DNA of 64,000 nucleotides from an uncultured Polaribacter sp. (GTDB lineage Bacteria; Bacteroidota; Bacteroidia; Flavobacteriales; Flavobacteriaceae): NCBI RefSeq assembly GCF_947497125.1, contig NZ_CANMFI010000005.1, positions 124,001 to 188,000 of the forward strand, read 5' to 3'. Shown piece by piece: positions 38,484 to 48,897 of this stretch (position 1 is its first letter; each line of letters starts with the position of its first letter). The notes under the pieces were generated by a model. It saw only the letters and a program-made list of their open reading frames with translations, ran no database searches and was not told where the DNA came from. The position numbers and the translations under genes were made by a program.

Positions 38484-39570
38484 TAATTCCGATAACGGAT
38501 AACAAAAGATACGTATAATTTAAGAGGATAAATTTTACAAATGTCTTAAAATATTGTTGCTCGTAGAATTTTTTCATAGCTAGAAATAAATACCCTAAAA
38601 ACAGCAGTGTAAACACCCATAATTTTGGCTGAAAAGTGGCTATTTCTAAAATAAAATAAACAGACAATAACATAAAGAAAACAGTCTGCACATGAAATAC
38701 AAACACTAAATGATGTACATAATTATATTTTCTTCGGATATAAAAAAGCTTTAAAAACAAGGTAAATAAAGGCAGAAACAAAAACAACGCTACAGAGCCA
38801 TAAGACAACAACTGTGTTATAAACTCTTCTTGACTTTCTTTATTATCAAAAAATGAATTCAGCATTTTTGCTCTTGTAAACATAAATCTGTTTACAAAAG
38901 TTTTTTCTTTACCAATACTATCTAAAGCAGCATCAATAGGCATATTCGGATGTTTCTTCTGATACCTTATAAAAGAATTTATAGGAAAACCCATAAACTG
39001 CACATCACTTAATTTACTAATTTCTATAGAATCTCTGGCAACATCTTTAAATATATCATCTACAAATTGTGTTCTTTTTAAAGAATCTACAGACACCTCT
39101 GCACTTTGAATCTCTTGGTCAATTTCATCTCTAAGAGAATCTAATTCATCATTATCGATTACAATATTAAACACCCCTGAAGCAGCTGACTCTGATACTG
39201 AAACTCCATTTGTAAGCTTTTGAAACTTGTCTATATTTTTAGAAAGACTTAAAATTAAAAAGAATAGAATAGATACCGTTAAATAGAATCGAAACGGATT
39301 GGAGTAGCGAGCCCTTTTACCAGAAACATAATCTTTAGAAACCTTACCAGGCTTTATTAAAAGCGGTAAAATTGTAGTCCAAAATTTAGCATCCCAAGAA
39401 AAAAAACTGCCAAATATTTCTTTGATAAAATTAAGAAAATTAATGCGATCTCCTTTGTTTGCTTGTCCGCAATCTGGACAAAATTTTTCATCTCCAAAAA
39501 AAGGATGTCCACAATTTAAACATGCGTCATCTCTAACAATTATCTTATTTTCTTGATCTGCTAGTTTAAT
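38449..39570 (-). CDS. DUF3667 family zinc-ribbon membrane protein; true N-terminus upstream of the GTG start in the track, possible ATT start
   Basis: Manual translation: frame is open up to 39594, encoding IKLADQENKIIVRDDACLNCGHPFFGDEKFCPDCGQANKGDRINFLNFIKEIFGSFFSWDAKFWTTILPLLIKPGKVSKDYVSGKRARYSNPFRFYLTVS upstream of 39174. Confidence 0.75.
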   Translation of the reverse strand: MKLADQENKIIVRDDACLNCGHPFFGDEKFCPDCGQANKGDRINFLNFIKEIFGSFFSWDAKFWTTILPLLIKPGKVSKDYVSGKRARYSNPFRFYLTVSILFFLILSLSKNIDKFQKLTNGVSVSESAASGVFNIVIDNDELDSLRDEIDQEIQSAEVSVDSLKRTQFVDDIFKDVARDSIEISKLSDVQFMGFPINSFIRYQKKHPNMPIDAALDSIGKEKTFVNRFMFTRAKMLNSFFDNKESQEEFITQLLSYGSVALFLFLPLFTLFLKLFYIRRKYNYVHHLVFVFHVQTVFFMLLSVYFILEIATFQPKLWVFTLLFLGYLFLAMKKFYEQQYFKTFVKFILLNYTYLLLSVIGIIILTTVSFALF

Positions 39571-39947
39571 AAGTACGGTGTTATTAACTGAAAATTAGGA
39601 ATTACTACTTTAAATTGCTCGAAAGTGTCTAGATTAATCATGGTATAAAAACCTTTCATTGCACCAATATTTGACGCTAAAAAACACCCAGAAGTATACG
39701 TATAACTGTCGTTTGGCGCTAAAACTGGTGTTTGACCCACAACCCCTTCTCCGCTAACAATTTCTGTAGCACTAAGAGAATCATATATCTGCCAAAAACG
39801 GTCTGTAAGTTTTACTGTATCTGATGAATTGTTTTCTATAGTAATTGCATAACTATACACATAAAAAGGTGTCTTATCTTTAAAACTAACTCCTTTGTTA
39901 TTGGTTACTACCGAAATCTTTATGCCTTTTGTAATTTGATATATCAT
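39561..39947 (-). CDS. apaG: ApaG domain protein
   Basis: YSYAITIENNSSDTVKLTDRFWQIYDS...GEGVVGQTPVLAPNDSYTYTSGCFL. Confidence 0.93.
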   Translation of the reverse strand: MIYQITKGIKISVVTNNKGVSFKDKTPFYVYSYAITIENNSSDTVKLTDRFWQIYDSLSATEIVSGEGVVGQTPVLAPNDSYTYTSGCFLASNIGAMKGFYTMINLDTFEQFKVVIPNFQLITPYLLN

Positions 39948-40008
39948 CTATCGTAAATGTACTTTTTTTAAAAACAATAAACAAGTTTTACAAAAAAGTA
40001 AAAACAAA

Positions 40009-41226
40009 CTACCTGTTTTGATCAAAATAACCAACACCAACCGCTATTACACGATCATAAAAGCTACCAAAAGGCTTGTAATACGCAATAACTGTGTACT
40101 CGTTTTCAGTTTCAAAATAAGAACCCAAAATTTCGTTACTATCTACAACGTTATTTGCATCTAAAGTAGCATATGTATAATTATAAAAACCTTGTTTTAA
40201 CAATATAGCTGCCTCATACGACTTTGTTACACTATTGTATGTCATTTTATTTTCTTCGGATATCGAAAAATCATTAAAAGCACCATAGACATAAACCTCT
40301 TTACCCTCAAAAGAATCATCAGTATTTAAAGTAAAATGCATCATAGCATAATCTGCCTCTGTATTAGAATCATTAGCCTCTAATGTTCTTATTAAAAATT
40401 GCCCATTAATATCTGGACTATATTTATAGGTCTGAAAAGGATTGTATGTGTGAGGATATATATAATGATGAAAAACATCATGCTTTTCAATTTTAACGAT
40501 ATTTAAACTGGTATTTCTTACAAATTTGCTGTCAAAATTTAAATATTCGTTACCTCCTTTAAAGTTTGTTTTATTAGCGTAAGTATAAAGCAATTGATTA
40601 CTTTTAAAGAAAGTAGGCTGTAAATTTGTTATTTGTTCGTTCCAATTATTATTTTTTAAGAGCACAACATTAATTTCTTGACTTGGATTGTTGATGGAAA
40701 TATTTGGATGATTCAACGAAAAGGAAATTGTTTGCTCTGTATTTAAAGTCTTCGTATTTCTACTTCTAACTACAGAAACCCCAACAATAGCAGCCGTTTC
40801 ATACAAAACAAATCGTCTTGTAAAAACAACTTCATCATAGGCATCTAAAACAGAAAGAAGGTAGTTACCACTTTTGGTTATAATGGTGTTTATATTCGGA
40901 ATTTGAACTGCATAATGCGTGTAATTCTGAAAAGTATTAAAAGAATTGGTAACATCTATTATTGTATTCTGATCAAAACCATCAATATACTGGCTAGAAA
41001 GCATTCTACTTGGCTGCCAATCATGCGTCATGTGCTTTATTTTGTATTGATAATCTTTACTATCTGCCTCTAAATCATCAAAAGAAAGCTCTAAAACAGT
41101 TCCTAAAGGCACGATTGCAGTATAATTGTTTTCATTCGAAGACCTTAATTGAATCGACTTAATGTTTTGCGAGAAAACATTAAATTTTAAAAGTAGAAAA
41201 ATAGATAATAAATATAATGATCTCAT
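40009..41226 (-). CDS. Type IX secretion system plug protein (DUF5103)
   Basis: IKSIQLRSSNENNYTAIVPLGTVLELSFDDLEADSKDYQYKIKHMTHDWQPSRMLSSQYIDGF. Confidence 0.88.
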   Translation of the reverse strand: MRSLYLLSIFLLLKFNVFSQNIKSIQLRSSNENNYTAIVPLGTVLELSFDDLEADSKDYQYKIKHMTHDWQPSRMLSSQYIDGFDQNTIIDVTNSFNTFQNYTHYAVQIPNINTIITKSGNYLLSVLDAYDEVVFTRRFVLYETAAIVGVSVVRSRNTKTLNTEQTISFSLNHPNISINNPSQEINVVLLKNNNWNEQITNLQPTFFKSNQLLYTYANKTNFKGGNEYLNFDSKFVRNTSLNIVKIEKHDVFHHYIYPHTYNPFQTYKYSPDINGQFLIRTLEANDSNTEADYAMMHFTLNTDDSFEGKEVYVYGAFNDFSISEENKMTYNSVTKSYEAAILLKQGFYNYTYATLDANNVVDSNEILGSYFETENEYTVIAYYKPFGSFYDRVIAVGVGYFDQNR

Positions 41227-41428
41227 AAGACAAACATAACCATTCGATTACAAAACAACACATTTATAACGAAAATTGTAAGGCGAAATTACGCAAATAA
41301 AATTTATTTATAATCATTATAAATAAGAATATTTAACAAATATAAAAGCAGAAATACATCTTAAATAAATGGCAAAATCATTAAATTTGCATGATTTTTA
41401 TTAAGATAACTAACAATTCCAATTTACT

Positions 41429-42778
41429 ATGTCAAAAGACATTCGTATTAAAAAAGGCTTAGATATTAAGCTTGTTGGCAGTGCAGAAAAAACAACTACT
41501 TCTATTTCTTTAAGTAGTTTTTATGCAATTAAGCCAGAAGATTTTCATGGAATTACACCTAAACTAATCGCAAAAGAAGGTACCGAAGTAAAAGCAGGTG
41601 AAGCACTTTTTTATTCTAAAAGTGATGAGCGTATTTTATTTCCTAGTCCTGTTTCCGGTAAAGTAGAAAGTATAATTCGTGGAGAAAGAAGAAAGGTATT
41701 AGCAATTAAAATTGCGGCAGATACAGATCAAAAACACCAAGATTTTGACGCTAAAGATGCAGCTACAATGTCTGCAGAAGAGGTAAGAAATCATTTATTA
41801 GCTTCTGGTTGTTGGCCATTTGTAAAACAACGTCCTTATGATGTAGTTGCAAATCCAAATCAAGCACCAAAAGCAATATTTGTGTCGGCTTATGCAAGCG
41901 CACCTTTAGCAGCAGATTTAGACTATACTTTAAATGGTAAAGAAGCAGAATTACAAGCAGCAATTACTGCTGTTAGTAAATTAACAGAAGGCAAAGTTCA
42001 TGTTTCTGTTGGTAAAAATGCAAATTCACCTTTGGCAAGTTTAAAAGACGCAGAAATTCATAAAGTTTCTGGACCACATCCTTCAGGAAATGTTGGAACT
42101 CAAATAGCAAAAATAGATCCTATTAATAAAGGAGAAGTAGTTTGGGTAATTACACCTCAAGATTTGGTTGTTATTGGCGAGCTATTGCTAACAGGAAAGT
42201 TAAACATTACAAGAACGGTTGCTTTAACCGGCTCTAAGTTTAGCAAGCCACACTATGTAACTGCAATTGCTGGAGCTCAAATTTCTGATATTGCTACAGG
42301 CAACTTAGAAAACGACAATACAAGAGTAATTAGCGGAAACGTTTTATCTGGTAAAGAAGTTAAAGAAGATGGCTTTATCGGTTACTACGACAATCAAATT
42401 ACTGCAATACCAGAAGGAGATGACTACGAATTCTTTGGATGGAACAAGCCAATTTTTAATAAAATTTCTACATCAAGAGCATTGACATTTTCTTGGTTAA
42501 ATTCTAAAAAGAAATACGACTTAAATACCAATACAAATGGAGAACACAGAGCATTTGTAGTTACAGGTTCTTACGAAAAAGTATTTCCTTTAGATGTATA
42601 CCCAATGCAATTATTAAAAGCTTGTATGTATAAAGATTTAGATGAAATGGAAGCTTTAGGAGCGTACGAAGTTGCTCCGGAAGATTTTGCACTAACAGAA
42701 TTTATTTGTGTATCTAAACAACCACATCAAAAGATAATACGTGAAGGTTTAGATTTAATGAGAGAAGAATTAGGATAA
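41429..42778 (+). CDS. nqrA: Na(+)-translocating NADH-quinone reductase subunit A
   Basis: Family sequence; first gene of complete nqrABCDEF operon. Confidence 0.96.
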   Translation: MSKDIRIKKGLDIKLVGSAEKTTTSISLSSFYAIKPEDFHGITPKLIAKEGTEVKAGEALFYSKSDERILFPSPVSGKVESIIRGERRKVLAIKIAADTDQKHQDFDAKDAATMSAEEVRNHLLASGCWPFVKQRPYDVVANPNQAPKAIFVSAYASAPLAADLDYTLNGKEAELQAAITAVSKLTEGKVHVSVGKNANSPLASLKDAEIHKVSGPHPSGNVGTQIAKIDPINKGEVVWVITPQDLVVIGELLLTGKLNITRTVALTGSKFSKPHYVTAIAGAQISDIATGNLENDNTRVISGNVLSGKEVKEDGFIGYYDNQITAIPEGDDYEFFGWNKPIFNKISTSRALTFSWLNSKKKYDLNTNTNGEHRAFVVTGSYEKVFPLDVYPMQLLKACMYKDLDEMEALGAYEVAPEDFALTEFICVSKQPHQKIIREGLDLMREELG

Positions 42779-42782
42779 GATT

Positions 42783-43994
42783 ATGGGCTTAAAACAAAAT
42801 TTACATAATTTAAAAGAGAAGTATAAAGGAACAAAAATGGCACCTGCGTTTAACGCAATCCATACCTTTTTATATTTACCAAATGAAGTGACTCACGGAG
42901 GAACTCATATAAAAGCAGCAGACGATTTAAAGCGTACAATGAATATTGTAATCATGTCTTTACTTCCAATATTGCTTTTCGGAATGTTTAATGCAGGTTA
43001 TCAACATTATGCAGCTATAGATGCAGCAAAAGGGATTACAAAAGAATTTACAGTTTTAGGTTCTTTTTTAACCATGGATAATTTCTGGATTGGAATAGTA
43101 AAAGTTTTACCATTGGTAATTGTTTCTTATGGAGTTGGACTTATTGTTGAATTTATTTTCGCAGTAATTAAAGGCCACGAAGTAGAAGAAGGTTACTTAG
43201 TAACTGGTATGTTAGTGCCATTAATTGTGCCAATAGACACTCCTTTATGGATGTTGGCTGTTGCAGTAGTATTTGGTGTTGTTATTGGTAAAGAAGTATT
43301 TGGTGGTACAGGAATGAACATCTTAAACCCAGCATTAACAATTAGAGCATTTTTATTCTTTGCATATCCTACTTGGATGTCTGGAGATAAAGTTTGGGTT
43401 CACGATGCTGTGAATAGAGTTGGAACTGCAGATGCAATTTCTGGAGAAACAATACTAGGTAGTTACGCGCAAAATTTGACACCAAAATATGATTTATGGG
43501 ATGCTTTCTTCGGATTTATTCCTGGTTCTGTAGGTGAAACATCTGCATTTTTAATCTTATTAGGCGCTGCATTTTTAATTTTTACAAAAATTGGAAGCTG
43601 GAGAATAATTGTTTCTACATTTATCGGAGCAGCAGTAATGGGAATCATTTTTAATGCAATTGCAGCCAACGGAATTATTACAGAAACTAGTAAGTTTTAC
43701 GGATTAATGTCTGCTAATTGGTACGAACATTTAATTATTGGTGGTTTGGCATTTGGTGCTGTATTTATGGCAACAGATCCTGTAACAGCATCACAAACAA
43801 ATAAAGGAAAATGGATTTACGGTTTCTTAATTGGTTTTATTTCAATTATGATTCGTGTATTTAACCCAGCATATCCAGAAGGCGTATTTTTAGCAATTTT
43901 GTTAATGAATGTATTTGCGCCAACAATAGACCATTATGTGGTTCAAGGAAACGTAAAAAGAAGATTAAAACGTACTAAAGTTAAAACTGCCTAA
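42783..43994 (+). CDS. nqrB: Na(+)-translocating NADH-quinone reductase subunit B
   Basis: GTGMNILNPALTIRAFLFFAYPTWMSGDKVWV; MATDPVTASQT. Confidence 0.96.
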   Translation: MGLKQNLHNLKEKYKGTKMAPAFNAIHTFLYLPNEVTHGGTHIKAADDLKRTMNIVIMSLLPILLFGMFNAGYQHYAAIDAAKGITKEFTVLGSFLTMDNFWIGIVKVLPLVIVSYGVGLIVEFIFAVIKGHEVEEGYLVTGMLVPLIVPIDTPLWMLAVAVVFGVVIGKEVFGGTGMNILNPALTIRAFLFFAYPTWMSGDKVWVHDAVNRVGTADAISGETILGSYAQNLTPKYDLWDAFFGFIPGSVGETSAFLILLGAAFLIFTKIGSWRIIVSTFIGAAVMGIIFNAIAANGIITETSKFYGLMSANWYEHLIIGGLAFGAVFMATDPVTASQTNKGKWIYGFLIGFISIMIRVFNPAYPEGVFLAILLMNVFAPTIDHYVVQGNVKRRLKRTKVKTA

Positions 43995-43996
43995 TT

Positions 43997-44743
43997 ATGA
44001 GTAAGAGAACAGATAGTAATGGATATACAATGATTTTCGCCATCGTAATGGTGTTAATCGTGGGTTCTTTGTTAGCCTTTCTTTCATCGTATCTAAAAGA
44101 TAGGATTACAGAAAACAAAAGAATAGAAAAACAACAGAACATTTTATACGCAATGGGTGTTAACGAAAATGATGAATCGAGTGCTACATTTGTTTCGGCA
44201 AATGTTGCAGGTGCAGAATTTTCAAAATACATTAAAAAGCAATTGGTTATTGAAGGTGATAACACCACAGAAGATAACAATGCCTATTTAATTGATGTTA
44301 AAAAAGAACAAGCAAAAGCAAAAGATGGCGCTGTTAGAAGATTGCCATTATTTGTAGGCGAAAAAGAAGGCAAAACATTTTATGTAGCACCAATAAGAGG
44401 TAAAGGTCTTTGGGATGCTATTTGGGGTTATGTTGCTATGGATGCTGATATGATTGTTCAAGGTGCTTATTTTGATCATAAAGGAGAAACACCAGGTTTA
44501 GGTGCAAACATTAAACAACGTTATTTTATGGACGACTTTATTGGTGAGCATCTTTTAACCGAAACCGGAGAATTTAAAGGAATTACTGTAAAAAAAGGAA
44601 ACAACGATGCAGTAAATGAAGATAAAACTGATTATGAAGTAGATGCAATTGCAGGAGCTACCATTACAGGTGATGGTGTATCTGCAATGATAAAGAAAGA
44701 TTTAGCATTGTATTTGCCTTATTTTAAATCATTAAAAAAATAA
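43997..44743 (+). CDS. nqrC: Na(+)-translocating NADH-quinone reductase subunit C
   Basis: DAIAGATITGDGVSAM FMN-binding motif. Confidence 0.96.
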   Translation: MSKRTDSNGYTMIFAIVMVLIVGSLLAFLSSYLKDRITENKRIEKQQNILYAMGVNENDESSATFVSANVAGAEFSKYIKKQLVIEGDNTTEDNNAYLIDVKKEQAKAKDGAVRRLPLFVGEKEGKTFYVAPIRGKGLWDAIWGYVAMDADMIVQGAYFDHKGETPGLGANIKQRYFMDDFIGEHLLTETGEFKGITVKKGNNDAVNEDKTDYEVDAIAGATITGDGVSAMIKKDLALYLPYFKSLKK

Positions 44744-44746
44744 TTT

Positions 44747-45394
44747 ATGGGACTTTTATCAAAAAAAGACGCAAAATTAATTACAGATCCATTATTAGAC
44801 AATAACCCAATTACCATTCAGGTATTAGGTATTTGTTCTGCTTTGGCAATTACTGCAGAGTTAGAAGCATCAATAGTAATGTCTGTTTCTGTAATGTTTG
44901 TATTAGGTTTAGGGAACGTAGTTATCTCATTAATGAGAAATATTATTCCTTCAAAAATTAGAATTATTGTACAATTAATCGTTGTAGCAACATTGGTAAT
45001 TATTGTAGATTTAGTGTTAAAAGCTTTTGCTTATGAGCTTAGTAAAACACTTTCTGTATTTGTTGGATTAATTATTACAAACTGTATTATTATGGGACGT
45101 TTTGAGGCCTTTGCTTTAGGAAACGGGCCATGGAGATCTTTCTTAGACGGAATAGGAAATTCAGTTGGTTATGGTTTGATTTTAATTGCAGTTGGTTTTT
45201 TTAGAGAATTGTTAGGTTCTGGTACTTTATTAGGAATTAAAGTTTTAGGAGACCCAATAGAAAAAACCGGATTATATGCAATAGGATATGAAAATAACGG
45301 TTTTATGTTATTATCTCCAATGGCACTTATTGTAGTGGGTATTATTATCTGGATACAGCGTACTAAGAATAAATCTTTAATAGAAGAAAATTAA
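44747..45394 (+). CDS. nqrD: Na(+)-translocating NADH-quinone reductase subunit D
   Basis: Operon position, MGRFEAFALGNGPWRSFLDGIGNSVGY. Confidence 0.96.
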   Translation: MGLLSKKDAKLITDPLLDNNPITIQVLGICSALAITAELEASIVMSVSVMFVLGLGNVVISLMRNIIPSKIRIIVQLIVVATLVIIVDLVLKAFAYELSKTLSVFVGLIITNCIIMGRFEAFALGNGPWRSFLDGIGNSVGYGLILIAVGFFRELLGSGTLLGIKVLGDPIEKTGLYAIGYENNGFMLLSPMALIVVGIIIWIQRTKNKSLIEEN

Positions 45395-45395
45395 A

Positions 45396-45466
45396 ATTAG
45401 TTGTTAGTTTTTAGTTGTTGGTTTTTAAGACCAGTAACCAAAAACCAACAACCAACAACTAAAAAA
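45396..45466. repeat. Low-complexity GTTGTT/AACAAC inverted-repeat hairpin between nqrD and nqrE
   Basis: TTAGTTGTTAGTTTTTAGTTGTTGGTTTTTaagaccagtaacCAAAAACCAACAACCAACAACTAA. Confidence 0.75.
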
Positions 45467-46198
45467 ATGGAACATATAGAATTATTTTTCAAATCGATAT
45501 TTATAGACAACATGGTTTTTGCTACGTTCTTAGGAATGTGTTCTTACCTTGCAGTCTCTAAAAAAGTATCTACAGCAGTAGGTTTAGGAGCAGCCGTAAT
45601 TTTTGTACTTGCAGTAACTGTGCCTTTAAACTGGTTGTTAGATCAATATATTTTACAAGAAGGCGCGTTGTCTTGGTTAGGTGAAGAGTATGCCGCTTAC
45701 GATTTAAGTTTCTTATCTTTTATCATGTTTATTGCAACCATTGCAACCATGGTACAATTGGTAGAGATTATTGTTGAAAAATTTTCACCATCGTTATACA
45801 ATTCATTAGGTATCTTTTTACCATTAATTGCTGTAAACTGTGCAATATTAGGAGGAAGTTTATTTATGCAATCTCGTGAAATTCCTACTTTAGGATTATC
45901 ATTAACTTATGGTATTGGGTCTGGAATAGGATGGTTTTTAGCCATTTTAGCTATTGCAGCAATCCGTGAAAAAATTAGATATTCTAGCGTACCACCTGCA
46001 TTAAGAGGTTTAGGTATTACGTTTATTATAACAGGATTAATGGCGATTGGTTTTATGAGTTTTGGTGGAATGTTAACTGGTGGAGATGAAGAGAAGAAAG
46101 AAACTCCGAAAGTAGAAGCAAAAATCGAAAAAGAAGAACTTAAGAAAGAAGAAGCTAAAGAAATTGTAGCCGATAATTTAAATACAAACAAGCAGTAA
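45467..46198 (+). CDS. nqrE: Na(+)-translocating NADH-quinone reductase subunit E (start corrected to ATG 45467)
   Basis: [33 protein letters not shown]; the upstream 22 residues in the ORF track come from the intergenic repeat. Confidence 0.95.
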   Translation: MEHIELFFKSIFIDNMVFATFLGMCSYLAVSKKVSTAVGLGAAVIFVLAVTVPLNWLLDQYILQEGALSWLGEEYAAYDLSFLSFIMFIATIATMVQLVEIIVEKFSPSLYNSLGIFLPLIAVNCAILGGSLFMQSREIPTLGLSLTYGIGSGIGWFLAILAIAAIREKIRYSSVPPALRGLGITFIITGLMAIGFMSFGGMLTGGDEEKKETPKVEAKIEKEELKKEEAKEIVADNLNTNKQ

Positions 46199-46199
46199 T

Positions 46200-47510
46200 A
46201 TGATATTAGCAGCAGGAACTACAGGTACTATTTTAGCAACAGTAGCAGCGTTTTTAGCTATTGTATTGTTATTAGTAACACTATTATTATTTGTAAAACA
46301 AAAATTATCTCCATCTGGTCCAGTAACTTTAACGATCAACGGAGAAAGAAAAATTGAAGTGGCTTCTGGTAGCACACTTTTAACAACTTTAGGTGCAGAA
46401 AAAATATTTTTACCATCCGCTTGTGGTGGTGGTGGTTCTTGTGTGCAATGTGAATGTCATGTAAACTCTGGTGGTGGCGAAGCGTTACCAACAGAAACAC
46501 CTCACTTTACAAGAAAAGAATTACAACATGGTATCCGTTTAGCTTGTCAAGTAAAAGTAAAACAAGACATGGATATTTCGATACCAGAAGAGATTTTTGG
46601 AATTAAGAAATGGGATGCTGTTGTTGTAAGAAATTACAATGTAGCAACATTTATTAAAGAATTTGTAGTAGAAATTCCAGAAGATATGGGTTACAAAGCT
46701 GGTGGATACATACAAATTGAAATTCCGGCTTGTGAAATAAAATATGCTGATATGGATATTACAGCACATCCAGAAGAACATGATGTTGCTGATAAATTTG
46801 AAGCAGAATGGGATAAGTTTAACTTAAGACCATTGGTAATGAAAAATACCGAAACAGTAGAAAGAGCATATTCTATGGCTTCTTATCCTGCAGAAGGAAG
46901 AGAAATTATGTTGAATGTTCGTATTGCTACTCCTCCATTTGATAGAGCAAAAGGTGGATGGATGGATGTAAATCCTGGAGTTGCCTCTTCGTATATTTTC
47001 AATTTGAAAAAAGGAGATAAATGTGTAATTTCTGGACCTTATGGAGAGTTTTTTATCAACGAATCTGAAGCAGAAATGTTATATGTAGGTGGTGGTGCAG
47101 GTATGGCACCAATGCGATCTCATTTATATCACTTATTCAGAACCTTAAAAACGGGTAGAAAAGTAACCTATTGGTATGGTGGTCGTTCTAAAGCAGAATT
47201 ATTCTATATCGAACACTTTAGAGCTTTAGAAAAAGATTTCCCGAACTTTAAGTTTTACATCGCATTATCTGATCCAACAGAAGCAGATAACTGGACGGTT
47301 AAAAAAGATATTAATGACGAGGCTGGTGATGGTTTTGTAGGATTTATACATAATTGTGTTATTGAAAACTACTTGAACGATCATGAAGCTCCAGAAGATT
47401 TAGAATTATATTTCTGTGGACCACCATTAATGAACAATGCGGTTCAGAAAATGGGAGAAGACTTTGGTCTTGCAGATGAAAATATTCGTTTTGATGATTT
47501 TGGTGGATAG
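46200..47510 (+). CDS. nqrF: Na(+)-translocating NADH-quinone reductase subunit F
   Basis: LPSACGGGGSCVQCECHV 2Fe-2S motif; FAD/NAD-binding C-terminus. Confidence 0.97.
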   Translation: MILAAGTTGTILATVAAFLAIVLLLVTLLLFVKQKLSPSGPVTLTINGERKIEVASGSTLLTTLGAEKIFLPSACGGGGSCVQCECHVNSGGGEALPTETPHFTRKELQHGIRLACQVKVKQDMDISIPEEIFGIKKWDAVVVRNYNVATFIKEFVVEIPEDMGYKAGGYIQIEIPACEIKYADMDITAHPEEHDVADKFEAEWDKFNLRPLVMKNTETVERAYSMASYPAEGREIMLNVRIATPPFDRAKGGWMDVNPGVASSYIFNLKKGDKCVISGPYGEFFINESEAEMLYVGGGAGMAPMRSHLYHLFRTLKTGRKVTYWYGGRSKAELFYIEHFRALEKDFPNFKFYIALSDPTEADNWTVKKDINDEAGDGFVGFIHNCVIENYLNDHEAPEDLELYFCGPPLMNNAVQKMGEDFGLADENIRFDDFGG

Positions 47511-47543
47511 AAATCTAACAAATCACAAAAACAATGTTAAACT

Positions 47544-47576
47544 AAAAACCGATACAAAATTTGTATCGGTTTTTTA
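47544..47576 (+). terminator. Rho-independent terminator of nqr operon
   Basis: AAAAACCGATACAAAATTTGTATCGGTTTTTT. Confidence 0.8.
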
Positions 47577-47589
47577 TTAAATAATAAGT

Positions 47590-48396
47590 ATGCTAGGGTT
47601 TTATCTTCTATCTCTATTTGGTATTATAATCAGTATAACTGCATCCGCATTAATACTGTTATATGTATATCAAGAAAAATTAATTTTTATCAATGGTAAA
47701 AAAATAGAGAGCGATTATACATATCAATTTACAAATAATTTTGAAGAACTTTTTGTTAGTACTGATGGCAAAAACAGAATTAATGCACTTCATTTTAAAT
47801 TAAAAAAACCTAAAGGGGTTGTTTTATATTGTCATGGCAATAAAGGGAACTTGAAAAAATGGGGAGAAAGAGTTTCTTATTTTCTAAAATACAATATAGA
47901 AGTATTGGTGTTTGATTATAGAAATTACGGTAAAAGTACCGGTAAGTTTAATGAAAAAGAGATGTACCAAGACGCACTAAAAGTCTATGATTATTTAAAA
48001 AAGAAGTATGATGAAGATAATATAATTGTGTATGGTTTTTCTCTTGGATGTACATTTGCAACTAAAATTGCAGTAAATAATAAGCCCAAAGAATTAGTGT
48101 TAGAAGCGCCATTTTACAATCTTAAAAGCGCTGTAAAGTATAAAAACAGCTACCTACCTACTTGGCTATTAAAATATAAGTTTGAAACCGAAAAAGAGCT
48201 AAAAAAAGTAGAAAGCCCTATCTCTGTGTTTCATGGTAATAAAGACAAGGTTACTTTTATAGAAGACTCTAAAAAGTTATTAGCAACCAATAAAAATGAC
48301 AGCAATAGATATATAGAAATTAAAGAAGCCACACACAATAATTGCAGCACTTTTAATAGGTATCAAAAAAATCTTAAGGAAGTAATAGATAGATAG
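47590..48396 (+). CDS. Alpha/beta hydrolase, membrane anchored
   Basis: VLYCHGNKGNLKKWGER, VYGFSLGCTFA, SVFHGNKDKVTF. Confidence 0.88.
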   Translation: MLGFYLLSLFGIIISITASALILLYVYQEKLIFINGKKIESDYTYQFTNNFEELFVSTDGKNRINALHFKLKKPKGVVLYCHGNKGNLKKWGERVSYFLKYNIEVLVFDYRNYGKSTGKFNEKEMYQDALKVYDYLKKKYDEDNIIVYGFSLGCTFATKIAVNNKPKELVLEAPFYNLKSAVKYKNSYLPTWLLKYKFETEKELKKVESPISVFHGNKDKVTFIEDSKKLLATNKNDSNRYIEIKEATHNNCSTFNRYQKNLKEVIDR

Positions 48397-48425
48397 CATT
48401 TTATAAAATTGTATTTTTGTAATTC

Positions 48426-48878
48426 GTGAGTTATAGTATGGCAGCACTAAAAAAAATTTTAGAAGAAAAAAAATACTTTCAAATAAAGCTAAAAAGGATT
48501 GCTACCAATCATTTAGAGTTAAAGGCAAAAATAAACGGAATTAAAGGTCGTTTTATATTAGATACAGGCGCCTCTAATTCTTGTGTTGGGGTACATTTAA
48601 TTGCTTATTTTAATTTGATTGCAGAAGAATGTGAAACCAAAGCAGCTGGCGCAGGTGCGATAGATATGGAAACACAAAAATCTGAAAACAACATTTTAAA
48701 AATTGGAAAATGGAAAACCAAAAAAAGCAACTTAGTACTTTTTGACTTATCGCATGTAAATACTGCTCTAGAACAACACAACGCAAAAAAAGTACATGGC
48801 ATTATTGGTGCAGATATTTTGCAGAAAGGAAAAGCAATTATAGACTACAACAAACATATTTTATATTTAAAAAAGTAA
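48426..48878 (+). CDS. Retropepsin-like aspartic protease domain protein
   Basis: IKGRFILDTGASNSCVG; KKVHGIIGADILQKGKAIIDYNKHILYL. Confidence 0.85.
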   Translation: MSYSMAALKKILEEKKYFQIKLKRIATNHLELKAKINGIKGRFILDTGASNSCVGVHLIAYFNLIAEECETKAAGAGAIDMETQKSENNILKIGKWKTKKSNLVLFDLSHVNTALEQHNAKKVHGIIGADILQKGKAIIDYNKHILYLKK

Positions 48879-48897
48879 AACATTAAAACTAAATTAT

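Noticed and set aside
45401-45466. N-terminal extension [22 protein letters not shown] of NqrE
   Set aside because: Encoded by the intergenic inverted repeat; the conserved NqrE start is ATG at 45467.
48426-48878. Retropepsin-like protein as a retroelement remnant
   Set aside because: Single-domain retropepsin-like proteases are common bacterial proteins; no reverse transcriptase or repeats nearby.
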